From Porticoccus sp002341315 (lineage in GTDB: Bacteria > Pseudomonadota > Gammaproteobacteria > Pseudomonadales > Porticoccaceae), in the NCBI RefSeq assembly GCF_047634355.1, contig NZ_JBLIAL010000001.1: a DNA stretch of 64,000 nucleotides. The stretch is one strand, 5' to 3'. Numbering within the stretch: the first letter of the stretch is position 1; each line of letters opens with the position of its first letter. Shown here in pieces: positions 25,535 through 33,405 of this stretch. A program made the translations under genes and the position numbers. The notes under the pieces are model-generated. The model saw nothing but the letters and a program-made list of their open reading frames with translations. It was not told the DNA's origin and did no database searches.

Positions 25535-25972
25535 TCAGGTTTTCCAAACCGGCAAATCTCCCGTCAGCTTGATATCATTAATCAGTGACAGCGCTTTCCA
25601 CTCTTCTAGGGGAAAACGTATACCGCCCTCTTCCATACCGTACTTTTCTACCAGCTTTGATTCGATCTCCTTATTAAGATTGAAAGTGCCAATACCACGC
25701 ATCCCCCAACCATGAAAGAGACGAGCATCAATGACAGAAAAACTAATGATACTTATCTCGCTGTGCCGATCATCACGAACGATACGCCGGAAAAGTGCGT
25801 TTACATCCTCGAATTTACCCTCTATTACTTGCAAAAAATGCGTTTCACTCGCCAGCAGAACACCAGAAATGCCAGCCGCGTCGTTACTTGACTCACTGGA
25901 CACAGCGATATCCTCAACTAAAGCCCAATCAAGGCGCGTAACACTCCGGCTCTTATAGATGAGTCGATACAT
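25535..25972 (-). CDS. Short BLUF-domain blue-light sensor
   Basis: The 145-residue protein begins with a full BLUF domain (1-95) and has a 50-residue C-terminal extension. The flavin-site residues are present: Tyr6 in RLIYKSRS, Asn30 in SSNDAAGISG, Gln48 in FLQVIEG, then RIVRDDRH and the Trp/Met in FHGWGM. BLUF proteins bind FAD and switch the Tyr-Gln hydrogen bonds under blue light. There is no output domain, so it must act through a partner; none is adjacent. It lies in islet 2 between att-like copies 2 and 3, divergent from a ferredoxin gene. Confidence 0.94.
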   Translation of the reverse strand: MYRLIYKSRSVTRLDWALVEDIAVSSESSNDAAGISGVLLASETHFLQVIEGKFEDVNALFRRIVRDDRHSEISIISFSVIDARLFHGWGMRGIGTFNLNKEIESKLVEKYGMEEGGIRFPLEEWKALSLINDIKLTGDLPVWKT

Positions 25973-26417
25973 TATATATACCCTTTTTTATGAATTTATT
26001 TTCCCGTTATGACAAACAAACAATTCTATAATTCCTAAGGTGGCGCATACCCTTACTCATTACTCGGTGACTCTCACAATAAATCCACTGATAAGAAGTA
26101 TTACGATTTATAGCATAGGAAAAATAAGCCGCAGATCAATTCTCTAAAAACATCTAACGACAAGCCCCCCTGGCTCAGACTTTGATAAAAGGAATGTAGC
26201 ATCTAAAAGCCTATACACAAGCCTCAGGAATTATGTGGTAAAACCCCGTACAGCAAGGCCCATAATGCCCTCTGACTGCCCTTCTTGTTTTCAATCCAAG
26301 AGTAATAAGTAAAGACTGGAATTTATTGCCAGGAAACCTATATTTACTAGTGACAACTCGCTTGTTGCGTGTGGCAAGCCTTGGATAACAATGAATTAAT
26401 AAGGGGGGTTAACCAGC
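25973..26417. other. Divergent intergenic region, AT-rich
   Basis: About 445 bp between the leftward BLUF gene and the rightward ferredoxin. It is AT-rich compared with the core operons. No small gene or repeat is convincing. Confidence 0.5.
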
Positions 26418-26600
26418 ATGAAAGTCACCTTTGACGGCGATATCTGTAAACATTCAGGCGAATGTGTGAAAAGATCACCAGAAGTTTTTAAGGTGATTGA
26501 TGGCAACATGGTGATCAATACTGATCAAGAGTCAGATGACAATATTCGAGCAACGGTTGCCAAGTGCCCTACTGGAGCCTTGAAGTGTGTTGATGAGTAA
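26418..26600 (+). CDS. Small Fe-S (Fer4_19/YjdI-like) ferredoxin
   Basis: The 60-residue protein has cysteines at ICKHSGECVKRSPEVF (residues 10 and 16) and in KCPTGALKC. This fits the one-cluster ferredoxin family whose motif is C-x5-C ... CPxGAL, with VFKVIDG between. It would bind one 3Fe-4S or 4Fe-4S cluster and pass electrons. Related proteins often serve cytochromes P450, but none is in this window. AAGGGGGG precedes the ATG and a strong terminator follows. Confidence 0.85.
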   Translation: MKVTFDGDICKHSGECVKRSPEVFKVIDGNMVINTDQESDDNIRATVAKCPTGALKCVDE

Positions 26601-26647
26601 TTAAAGCAAAGCACCATCTTTATATAAGTCCACCCGTATCAAGCTAA

Positions 26648-26673
26648 GAAGCCTCGCTATGCGAGGCTTCTTT
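26648..26673 (+). terminator. Terminator after ferredoxin gene
   Basis: A GAAGCCTCGC/GCGAGGCTTC perfect stem with a TAT loop is followed by TTT, 48 bp after the stop. Confidence 0.88.
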
Positions 26674-26694
26674 ATGGGTAATACCTGTTGGCGC

Positions 26695-26776
26695 ATTAAT
26701 CATTGGGTCGCTGGTTCAAGCCCAGCAGGTGCAGCCCTATAAAATAAAAGGCTGCAGAAATACAGCCCTTTTTATT
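26695..26776 (+). repeat. att-like repeat, copy 3 (tRNA-Asn end plus terminator)
   Basis: It matches the tRNA-Asn from TTAATCATTGGGTCGCTGG through the CCCAGCAGG acceptor part, then the flank and a hairpin (AGGGCTGTA/TGCAGCC type) ending in T. Similarity to copy 1 is high with scattered changes. It is truncated at the 5' side. The GC-rich hairpin may also end transcription of the sugar operon on the minus strand. Confidence 0.85.
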
Positions 26777-27743
26777 GCTTTGGTTGCTCGACCGGCGACG
26801 ACTTCTCTCCTGCGCCAACCTGCACCAAAGCCAACTTCCGGCATTGTTCAACCCGCTGTACGATCAACTGCCCCTCCTCAACACTGCTCATGGGCGGCTC
26901 ACCCCCACGCAGGAAATCAAGAAAAGCTTGAAGCTCCAGCAAAAGCGGTAAGGATCCATCAACGTCCCGTAGCTCGAGCTCCCCTAGTGATTGGCCAGAT
27001 TGAGTGATGTACCGGATCAAGAGGTGTCCGGGCTGGTCATCTCTCATGGTGACAGTGCCTTCATCAAAAACAGCCTCCAGAAAGCGTTCATGCTGAGCAC
27101 TCAGGCTCGAGACCTCAATACTGACGGGCACCTCTGTTCCCAGATATACCGTCAATGCGTTCAACCAGCCTTCTCCACCCAGGCAGCTGGCAAAGAGCGG
27201 CTCAGGAATATCACCCAGCAGGTGGAGCACGATACTCAGGTCATGCGGCAAAAGAATCCAGATCGGATCAACGTCCGAATGCGCACTACCCCACTGGCGA
27301 CGCCGCAGGTTTAAGGCCCGGAGTCGACCGAGACGTGCCGAGCAGATGATATCTCTGATCGCGTTAACACCTGGGTGATAGCGCCATTTGTCCATAACAA
27401 AAAGTCTGCCCCGGCCCAGATCAACCAGTTTCGCTGCATCCGCTGTATCGCTCGTCAGGGGCTTTTCGACATATACCGGTTTACCCCGGGGGATCAGCTG
27501 CTCAACAACCTCCCGATGGCAGGTTGTGGGAACCGCAACAACATAGCCATCCAGATCAGGCTCCAGCATCGACAACCTCTCCACGATTTCGTGAGCGCCG
27601 TTTTCCTGTGCATTGCTTTTACTTTCCAGATCTTGCGCGACCACATGAACTTCACAATCAAGACTGACAAGATCGCGTAAAATATTTTTTCCCCAACGAC
27701 CACAGCCAACCAGGCCAATTCGCAATCCAGCGCGCAGACTCAT
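26772..27743 (-). CDS. Gfo/Idh/MocA-family oxidoreductase
   Basis: The 323-residue protein has an N-terminal Rossmann fold (RIGLVGCGRWGKNILRDL, residues 7-24) and the family lysine in VYVEKPLTSD near residue 92. The C-terminal substrate domain follows, with HPGVNAIRDII and HDLSIVLHLLGD. Such enzymes oxidise or reduce sugar hydroxyls with NAD(P). It overlaps the epimerase-like gene by 4 bp (ATGA) and is last of a three-gene glycan cluster. The substrate is presumably a nucleotide sugar. Confidence 0.88.
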   Translation of the reverse strand: MSLRAGLRIGLVGCGRWGKNILRDLVSLDCEVHVVAQDLESKSNAQENGAHEIVERLSMLEPDLDGYVVAVPTTCHREVVEQLIPRGKPVYVEKPLTSDTADAAKLVDLGRGRLFVMDKWRYHPGVNAIRDIICSARLGRLRALNLRRRQWGSAHSDVDPIWILLPHDLSIVLHLLGDIPEPLFASCLGGEGWLNALTVYLGTEVPVSIEVSSLSAQHERFLEAVFDEGTVTMRDDQPGHLLIRYITQSGQSLGELELRDVDGSLPLLLELQAFLDFLRGGEPPMSSVEEGQLIVQRVEQCRKLALVQVGAGEKSSPVEQPKQ

Positions 27744-28297
27744 GTTGCTTTCAGAAACGCCGATTTTAGTCCACGGATCTCACGCACCAGTTGCGCTAAA
27801 GAGCCCGCATTGGCATCCCTCGACGACAGCTCGGGGGTCTCCACGCCCCAGGACAAATCCAGCTCTGGGTCATTCCAGAAACAACTAAATTCGTCATCCA
27901 TTGACCAATATGTAGATGTCCCGAGGAGGTACATACAATCCTCGGGAGTATAAAAACCATGAGCGACGCCCGGTGGAATAAGCCAGATTTGTGGCTGCTC
28001 AAAATTGAGAGAGCCGAGCCACGACTTCATAAAGGTGGGAGACTCAGGCCTGATATCACATAGGCCGAGCGTCATTTCGCCGCTCAGTACAAAAAGATAA
28101 TCGCAACGCCACAGATGAACGTGCATCCCTCTAAGCACATTCCGGTTGGACGTCGTGACACTCCACTGCAGCGGCTGGTACTCACTCGACCAGCAGCCTC
28201 GAAAGTATTCCGTCAGACTACCCCGGTTATCCGCGTGGGTCTTCAGCGTGAACTTTGACACGCCGGCTATACCTATCGACACGATTTCAATGGTCAT
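27740..28297 (-). CDS. RmlC-like dTDP-4-dehydrorhamnose 3,5-epimerase family protein
   Basis: The 185-residue cupin has DNRGSLTEYF near residue 23, then NVLRGMHVHLWRCDYLFVLS, which corresponds to the RmlC RG.H motif with the catalytic-base histidine region, and PPGVAHGFYT. The canonical rhamnose-pathway partners RmlA, B and D are not here, so epimerisation of another keto-sugar is possible. It is the middle gene of the cluster, 2 bp after the glycosyltransferase. Confidence 0.82.
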   Translation of the reverse strand: MTIEIVSIGIAGVSKFTLKTHADNRGSLTEYFRGCWSSEYQPLQWSVTTSNRNVLRGMHVHLWRCDYLFVLSGEMTLGLCDIRPESPTFMKSWLGSLNFEQPQIWLIPPGVAHGFYTPEDCMYLLGTSTYWSMDDEFSCFWNDPELDLSWGVETPELSSRDANAGSLAQLVREIRGLKSAFLKAT

Positions 28298-28299
28298 TT

Positions 28300-29163
28300 T
28301 TATTCCTTTTCAACCCTTTTTCTCAGATCGCGAATTATCGGCTTTAAAACCCTCCGGAGTGGCTGTGGAATCCATGCCCGCCATGAAACCGGTGGAAGAA
28401 ATCTGCGCTGCCAATCCGCCATCACTTCCTGCAGCAACCATGCTGAAAAGTGCTCTTCACTTAACCGCTGACCCCAGTGATCGAGCTCGGCACATCGCTC
28501 ACCCAAAGACATGTCTTGGCGGGATGGGCTGGCAAAATGGAGCGTAGTGGGATGCGGGCTGGCATAAAAACGACAATTCGGCAAAGCGATCCACTGCTGC
28601 CACATATACAGGTCACTGGGCATACCGTCCGGACGGGGCCGCCACCCGAAAGGCAGCCTGCGGTAGGCATCCATCCTGTGACCCACACAGGTCGGACCGA
28701 AGTAATTCCATATGAGCCGCAAGCGTCTGCGGGTCTCGACGTCATCAATGCGGCCTGCATTCGCACTGATGGTTCCGTCAGTGGCAACCTCAGTATGCAG
28801 CGTGTGAACGAAATCGTATTTTTCAAGAAGAGGCACTAACGTTTCCAGATGATGCGGAAGCCACAGGTCATCGTCGCCAAGATAACAAACAAAGGTTGCG
28901 CGAGAATCCTCAAGCACTCTGGCACGATGCACCTCGCCATGACCGGCTCCCTTCGGGTTGGCGACCAACTGTATCCTTGCGTCACCTGAACACAATTGTG
29001 TAAACAGTGTGGCATGTTCAGAAGAAACCCCGTCGCCGACAATCACTATTCTAAAATTCTGAAAAGTCTGACCAAGAACACTTTCCACCGCTCGCAAAAG
29101 CGTCGGCCCATGATTGCAGGTAGGAATGATCACATCGACCAAAGGGTTCGCGCTCATGGACAT
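28300..29163 (-). CDS. Family 2 glycosyltransferase
   Basis: The 287-residue GT-A protein begins VDVIIPTCNHGPTLLRAVESV and continues VIVGDGVSSEHA. The metal-binding DxD-like motif is GDDDLWLPHHL near residue 97. The C-terminus is basic without TM helices. It transfers a sugar from a nucleotide donor to an unknown acceptor, probably in surface-glycan assembly given the two sugar enzymes downstream. Confidence 0.9.
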   Translation of the reverse strand: MSMSANPLVDVIIPTCNHGPTLLRAVESVLGQTFQNFRIVIVGDGVSSEHATLFTQLCSGDARIQLVANPKGAGHGEVHRARVLEDSRATFVCYLGDDDLWLPHHLETLVPLLEKYDFVHTLHTEVATDGTISANAGRIDDVETRRRLRLIWNYFGPTCVGHRMDAYRRLPFGWRPRPDGMPSDLYMWQQWIALPNCRFYASPHPTTLHFASPSRQDMSLGERCAELDHWGQRLSEEHFSAWLLQEVMADWQRRFLPPVSWRAWIPQPLRRVLKPIIRDLRKRVEKE

Positions 29164-29488
29164 GTCTCTACAGGTGAAAGCCCAGTATATTGGAATTCAG
29201 CCAATGACCCCATGACCTGCTCACTTGGCCACTGGGCAACAGCATACGCCAAAAGCCAGTCATTTATTGAGGACAGGGATATGCGAAGAGTGGGTGAATA
29301 ATACTAAGGTATCCCCCCGGATAATCCGGGAGGATAAATGGAAATACCTGATACGCTTGCCTTTCGAAAAACCTGACTTGCTCAAGGAGTAGGTGCCAAG
29401 CTCAGCCCAGCATTCATTAGCGTACCGGCAAAGGAAAGCAGCGATGGGCCAGCTGTAATCACTTCACAGCCGACCCAAAGCATAGCCA
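29164..29488. other. Intergenic with a dyad-symmetric sequence
   Basis: The only feature seen is an inverted repeat at 29310-29335: TATCC and CGGAT on the left pair with ATCCG and GGATA on the right. No T-run follows, so it is not a typical terminator. No gene was recognised. Confidence 0.55.
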
Positions 29489-30235
29489 TCAGGATTGACG
29501 CTGCCTTCTTGCCACCAACAGCAGTGCACCCAGACCGAGACCCAGCAGCGGGAGAGAACCCGGTACAGGCAATGCGGTTGGAGGGGTGGGGTCGGTGGGC
29601 GTATCCGGGTTATCAGGATTGGTTCCAGGATCACCCAGAAAGAAGCTATCGATGCCCAGGTCAGCCCGATCACCAAATGTACTGTGTGCAACAACTTCGA
29701 GCGTCTGAATCTCACTGGTCGCAGTAAAGATCAATGTCTGCCAGATCCAGTCAGCAGCTTCCCCAAAAGTGGGTAGCTCCATCGTTGCAGCGTTCTGCGA
29801 TTCCGCTCCAAAGATAATCTCCCAGTAACCTCCAGCTTCAGAAAAATCACTGTGGCTGATACTCTGTTCAAACGAGATCTCGTATTGTTGACCAATCACC
29901 AATCCGCCCAGACCAACCTGCAGAGCACTTTCGACGTAAGGCGATCCCGCCCTGCCGTCCCAGCCAATGCCATGCAGAAAATCACCGCCAGTACTACTGG
30001 CCTTCCAGGAAAAACCCCTGAAATTAGTGCTGGCATTAAACACATCGGGAGTCCCTTCTGTGGTAGTCCAACCGGGCGGAACATCGCTGTTAAATCCGTT
30101 TGTGTTTCCTGTATACCCTTCAAACCCCCCATTTTCAAAGGCATCAAGCAAGGCAGCAGAGGCGTTCCCACCAGTGAAAAGTAAACTCGACGCCAGCAAA
30201 AGAGAGGGAATCCTGCTTCTAAGTGCTAATGACAT
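29489..30235 (-). CDS. Exported protein with PEP-CTERM-type sorting tail
   Basis: The 248-residue protein has a signal peptide (PSLLLASSLLFTGGNASA, cleaved before ALLD). A beta-sandwich-like domain rich in Gly/Asn/Trp follows (FENGGFEGYTGN ... YEISFEQSISHSDF). Next come a Pro/Asp/Thr linker (about 200-220) and a C-terminal tail PVPGSLPLLGLGLGALLLVARRQRQ. That tail has the three parts of a PEP-CTERM signal: a short Pro motif, a TM helix and a basic end. Such proteins are processed by exosortases and linked to exopolysaccharide or biofilm. No exosortase is in this window. Confidence 0.83.
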   Translation of the reverse strand: MSLALRSRIPSLLLASSLLFTGGNASAALLDAFENGGFEGYTGNTNGFNSDVPPGWTTTEGTPDVFNASTNFRGFSWKASSTGGDFLHGIGWDGRAGSPYVESALQVGLGGLVIGQQYEISFEQSISHSDFSEAGGYWEIIFGAESQNAATMELPTFGEAADWIWQTLIFTATSEIQTLEVVAHSTFGDRADLGIDSFFLGDPGTNPDNPDTPTDPTPPTALPVPGSLPLLGLGLGALLLVARRQRQS

Positions 30236-30541
30236 GTTGATTCTCCATGTTTGTATTAATTAATTTGTACCACTTTGATCCTTGCGGTACGTTCGAGAAA
30301 AAGCTCAATTGAGAAAAAACTCAATAAAAGTGGCCTCCATAATTTTCAAGCACATACTATGCCAATTGAAATAAAACAATTATATTTCAGCATGTTACAG
30401 AAAATATCGGCAACTCTTCGCGCCCATATTGTAAAATTACCTGACACGGCTGTTTGCAATAACACTTTCCATACAAAACAGGACGAGGAAGGGAGGCTGC
30501 TGTTTTTTTTATCCCCCCTTTATTTCGGCTCCGACTGTGCA
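30236..30541. other. Intergenic with a short tandem repeat
   Basis: This is AT-rich upstream DNA of the PEP-CTERM protein gene. It contains two adjacent 16-bp units at 30295-30326 (GAGAAAAAGCTCAATT then GAGAAAAAACTCAATA). No gene or terminator was recognised. Confidence 0.6.
30295..30326. repeat. Two imperfect 16-bp tandem units
   Basis: The units differ at two positions. The pair stands about 60 bp upstream of the PEP-CTERM gene start, a place where a doubled regulator site would fit; that role is speculative. Confidence 0.7.
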
Positions 30542-31117
30542 TCAACATTTGTGAGTCGCGGCAAGCCCCTGCCAATCCTCCAGCTCCAGCGCAGGTTGCT
30601 CAGCCCGAAAACGCGCATACAGCGCAACCCCAATCGGGTCTTCCAGAATATCCACCTGTACGCCCTTGCTGCGCAACAGCGGCTCAGTACCCGAAGCGTT
30701 GCTGACATCGCCCACCACCACCCGGGCAAAACCGCGCATGTGCAGCAAAGCGGCACAGACGTCACAGGGACTCAGTGAGGTAAACAGCGTAGTACGGCTG
30801 AAATCCAGCCTCCCGGCATCACGAATCGCCGCAGTTTCGCCGTGGTTGTAGGGGTGATTCTCCTGCACCAGCGTATTGTGACCCTTCCCAACAATCCGGC
30901 GCGAGACATTATCGACAATCACCGCCCCGATGGGACAGCCGCCCTCGTCATAACTTTTCTTCGCCAGCAATACCGCAATACGCATCAAGTCGGCATCGCT
31001 CAGTCGCCGGGCAAACGCAGCATCCAGCAGCACCGGCAAGCTTGCCGTCGGCATATGGGCAACGGCGGCGAGCACCTCATCCGTAACAGGGGTAAGACTG
31101 TCAAACAGTGTATTCAT
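30542..31117 (-). CDS. Zinc-dependent cytosine/nucleoside deaminase, yeast FCY1-like
   Basis: The 191-residue protein has the deaminase zinc site: the His and catalytic Glu in NHGETAAIRDAGRL and the two Cys in SLSPCDVCAALLHM. The surrounding blocks (GHNTLVQENHPYNHGE, RTTLFTSLSPCDVC, VVVGDVSNASG) resemble Saccharomyces cytosine deaminase rather than the bacterial CodA amidohydrolase or TadA. An N-terminal extension of about 40 residues precedes the core. The likely reaction is cytosine to uracil, a pyrimidine salvage step. The gene is isolated. Confidence 0.85.
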   Translation of the reverse strand: MNTLFDSLTPVTDEVLAAVAHMPTASLPVLLDAAFARRLSDADLMRIAVLLAKKSYDEGGCPIGAVIVDNVSRRIVGKGHNTLVQENHPYNHGETAAIRDAGRLDFSRTTLFTSLSPCDVCAALLHMRGFARVVVGDVSNASGTEPLLRSKGVQVDILEDPIGVALYARFRAEQPALELEDWQGLAATHKC

Positions 31118-31331
31118 GGTTAGTATCCATCTCTATCAAGCGGCTGTATCCGTGACAAATCCAGAGCGACCGAGTCAAACAGGCCCTGAATAATTTTTTC
31201 GCATGTCTATTCATATTTAATAGTGAATAATTATTACGCTGCTTCGAATACATCAAAGGAACCCGTATCAGGTTTCAGCAAAAAAGCTCACCTGGAGAGC
31301 CGGAAAATGGCCAATCAACAGATGTAGCGAC

Positions 31332-31748
31332 CTAGCCGGAGAAGGATTTGGCAAACTGTCTGCCAAAACGCGCTATCCACTCTTGTGCAGCCGCTTCACT
31401 GTCCAGCACCCGACCCTCCCGATCGAGTTCCCGACGATAGTGTTCTATCAGGCAGACCTGCTCCACCATTCTGCTTTTGAAGGACTCCGTTTCATCGTTG
31501 AACTGGATGCCAATCCGGAATCCCTTGGCACAGGGAGTGCATCGCGTCACCCGACCCAAGACCCGGTAATCCGGTTGAAGTGAGGGAATGTACAGCGTCA
31601 CGGCGGTGCCCGGCGAGAACGCCCGTGGCAGGCGACAGGCAAGTCCTCCCTGACTGATGTTGGAGAGGCTGGCCTGATAGCTACTGCCGCTATCTTCGGA
31701 GGAGACCAGAATGGGAAAATCAGTGGGGTGGCGGATAAACTGTCGCAT
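31332..31748 (-). CDS. PilZ-domain protein
   Basis: The 138-residue protein begins RQFIRHPTDFPILVSSEDS and continues SNISQGGLACRLPRAFSPG. These correspond to the PilZ c-di-GMP motifs RxxxR (here RQFIRH) and (D/N)xSxxG (NISQGG). The beta-barrel continues to about residue 95 and a helical tail follows. It is probably a c-di-GMP receptor controlling motility or exopolysaccharide; the target is unknown. It is monocistronic by position. Confidence 0.88.
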   Translation of the reverse strand: MRQFIRHPTDFPILVSSEDSGSSYQASLSNISQGGLACRLPRAFSPGTAVTLYIPSLQPDYRVLGRVTRCTPCAKGFRIGIQFNDETESFKSRMVEQVCLIEHYRRELDREGRVLDSEAAAQEWIARFGRQFAKSFSG

Positions 31749-32009
31749 AAGCCTACTTCCCTGTGGGCATATTGCCCTTAGCGAGGCATCCGCAAGTCAT
31801 GCGCTGCCCGACAAAAAAATGGGGCATGTAATCCAGAGCCCCGAGAGTGGCAAAAACAGATGCACGACCATCCTTGTATTCCACCCGCTATATCTGTTTT
31901 GGTGTGATGTGATCAAAATTTTCGGCTCCGCCAAAAGTGCCCCTGGCAACAGTTTGAGGAATCTGCCAGCTAAAGCACCCTACCCCAGCCACCCTGCCTT
32001 TGCCCACTT

Positions 32010-33275
32010 TTATTGCGACAGTTTTTTCGGTTTTGCCAGCCATTCATGGCCCTTCAACATAACTTGCCAGTAGAGCATGGGCAGTTGTTTTGCCTTTAGC
32101 CACCAGGCTGCCCGAGTGGCCTTGGTACCGTCATTTATCCACGTCGGAAAAGTCGGCTGTAGCTCACCGCCATAGCCGAATTCAGCGAGGACAATCCGGC
32201 CCCGCTCGACGGTGAGCGGGCAGGACCCATAGCCGAGGTATTCGGCTGTCAACGGCTGGTCGTTGAGGTGAGCGATCAGGTTTTCGGCAACCACCGGCGC
32301 CTGCTTACGTACGGCAGCGGCGGTTTTGGCATTGGGCGTACCACTGACATCCCCCAGGCCAAAAATATTTTCATGGTGGCTGTGACGGAGCGTATCACTC
32401 TTTAGATCGAGCCAGCCGGCTTCGTTGGCCAGACTGGACTCGCGGATGAAAGCAGGTGCCCGCTGGGGAGGCACTGCGTGAAGCATATCAAAACTGATTT
32501 CCCGATCCTGACTAACACCCTCGGTATCCGAAATGCGAAACACGGCTTTCTGGGCAGGACCGTTAACCGAGACCAGGTTGCTCTGGTAATTGACATCAAT
32601 TCCGTAATGGTCGATATACGATTGCAGCGCCGGGACATATTCCGGCACACCAAACAGCACGGCACCAGCATTGTGGAACTGGACCGAAAGATTATCCAAC
32701 ACACCATTGCGGCGCCAGTGATCCGATGACAAATACAGCGCTTTCTGGGGGGCACCGGCACATTTGATGGGCATCGGTGGCTGGCTGAACAGTGCAGTGC
32801 CTTTTTTCAACCGCTGAACCATTTCCCAGGTGTATTGGGCCATACCCTCCTGATAATTGGAGGTGACACCATTTTCTCCGAGACTTTCCGTTAACCCCTC
32901 AATGCCAGCCCAGTTCAGTTCCAGTCCGGGAGCAAGCACCAGAGCCTTGTACCCCAGAACTGTGCCATCCGAGAGCGTTACACAATTTTGATCCGGCTCC
33001 ATGGATACAACCTGTTGTTGATGCCAGGTGACAAAATCGGGCATCACATTGGCCATCGCCCTGGCCGTGATTTCCGGGCGAAAGACACCCCCACCCACCA
33101 TGGTCCATCCGGGCTGATAATGGTGGGTATCTGACGGTTCAACAATGGCTATGTCCAGTTTGCGGTCACGTTTGTGGAGGCTGGCCGCCACCGCAATACC
33201 CCCGGCACCGCCACCGACAATCAGGACGGAATAGATTTTTTCGGGCTGCACGTGATGTGGGTCTTGATTACTCAT
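32010..33275 (-). CDS. Sulfide:quinone oxidoreductase-like flavoprotein
   Basis: The 421-residue protein binds FAD at its N-terminus (YSVLIVGGGAGGIAVAASLHKR, residues 15-36) and near the C-terminus (ENIFGLGDVSGTPNAKTAAAVRKQAP). HHYQPGWTMVGGG and PIKCAGAPQKALYL, the latter with a conserved Cys, match the SQR family that oxidises sulfide and passes electrons to quinone. A C-terminal amphipathic region (AWWLKAKQLPMLYWQVML) could bind the membrane. It lies 130 bp after the persulfide dioxygenase gene, which supplies the next step. Confidence 0.9.
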   Translation of the reverse strand: MSNQDPHHVQPEKIYSVLIVGGGAGGIAVAASLHKRDRKLDIAIVEPSDTHHYQPGWTMVGGGVFRPEITARAMANVMPDFVTWHQQQVVSMEPDQNCVTLSDGTVLGYKALVLAPGLELNWAGIEGLTESLGENGVTSNYQEGMAQYTWEMVQRLKKGTALFSQPPMPIKCAGAPQKALYLSSDHWRRNGVLDNLSVQFHNAGAVLFGVPEYVPALQSYIDHYGIDVNYQSNLVSVNGPAQKAVFRISDTEGVSQDREISFDMLHAVPPQRAPAFIRESSLANEAGWLDLKSDTLRHSHHENIFGLGDVSGTPNAKTAAAVRKQAPVVAENLIAHLNDQPLTAEYLGYGSCPLTVERGRIVLAEFGYGGELQPTFPTWINDGTKATRAAWWLKAKQLPMLYWQVMLKGHEWLAKPKKLSQ

Positions 33276-33405
33276 GACAAGGGCCTCCTGTTTTCGTACT
33301 ACAGCTGGTCACGGGCATGATGGCATACACGCGACTTAAATTTAGTTATATACATATATCATAATAGAATAAGCAGTCTAGCAAGGGTAGCTTTGACTGA
33401 ACATT

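Noticed and set aside
30275..30778. 167-codon plus-strand frame next to the cytosine deaminase
   Set aside because: It overlaps the deaminase antisense and has no ribosome site or domain.
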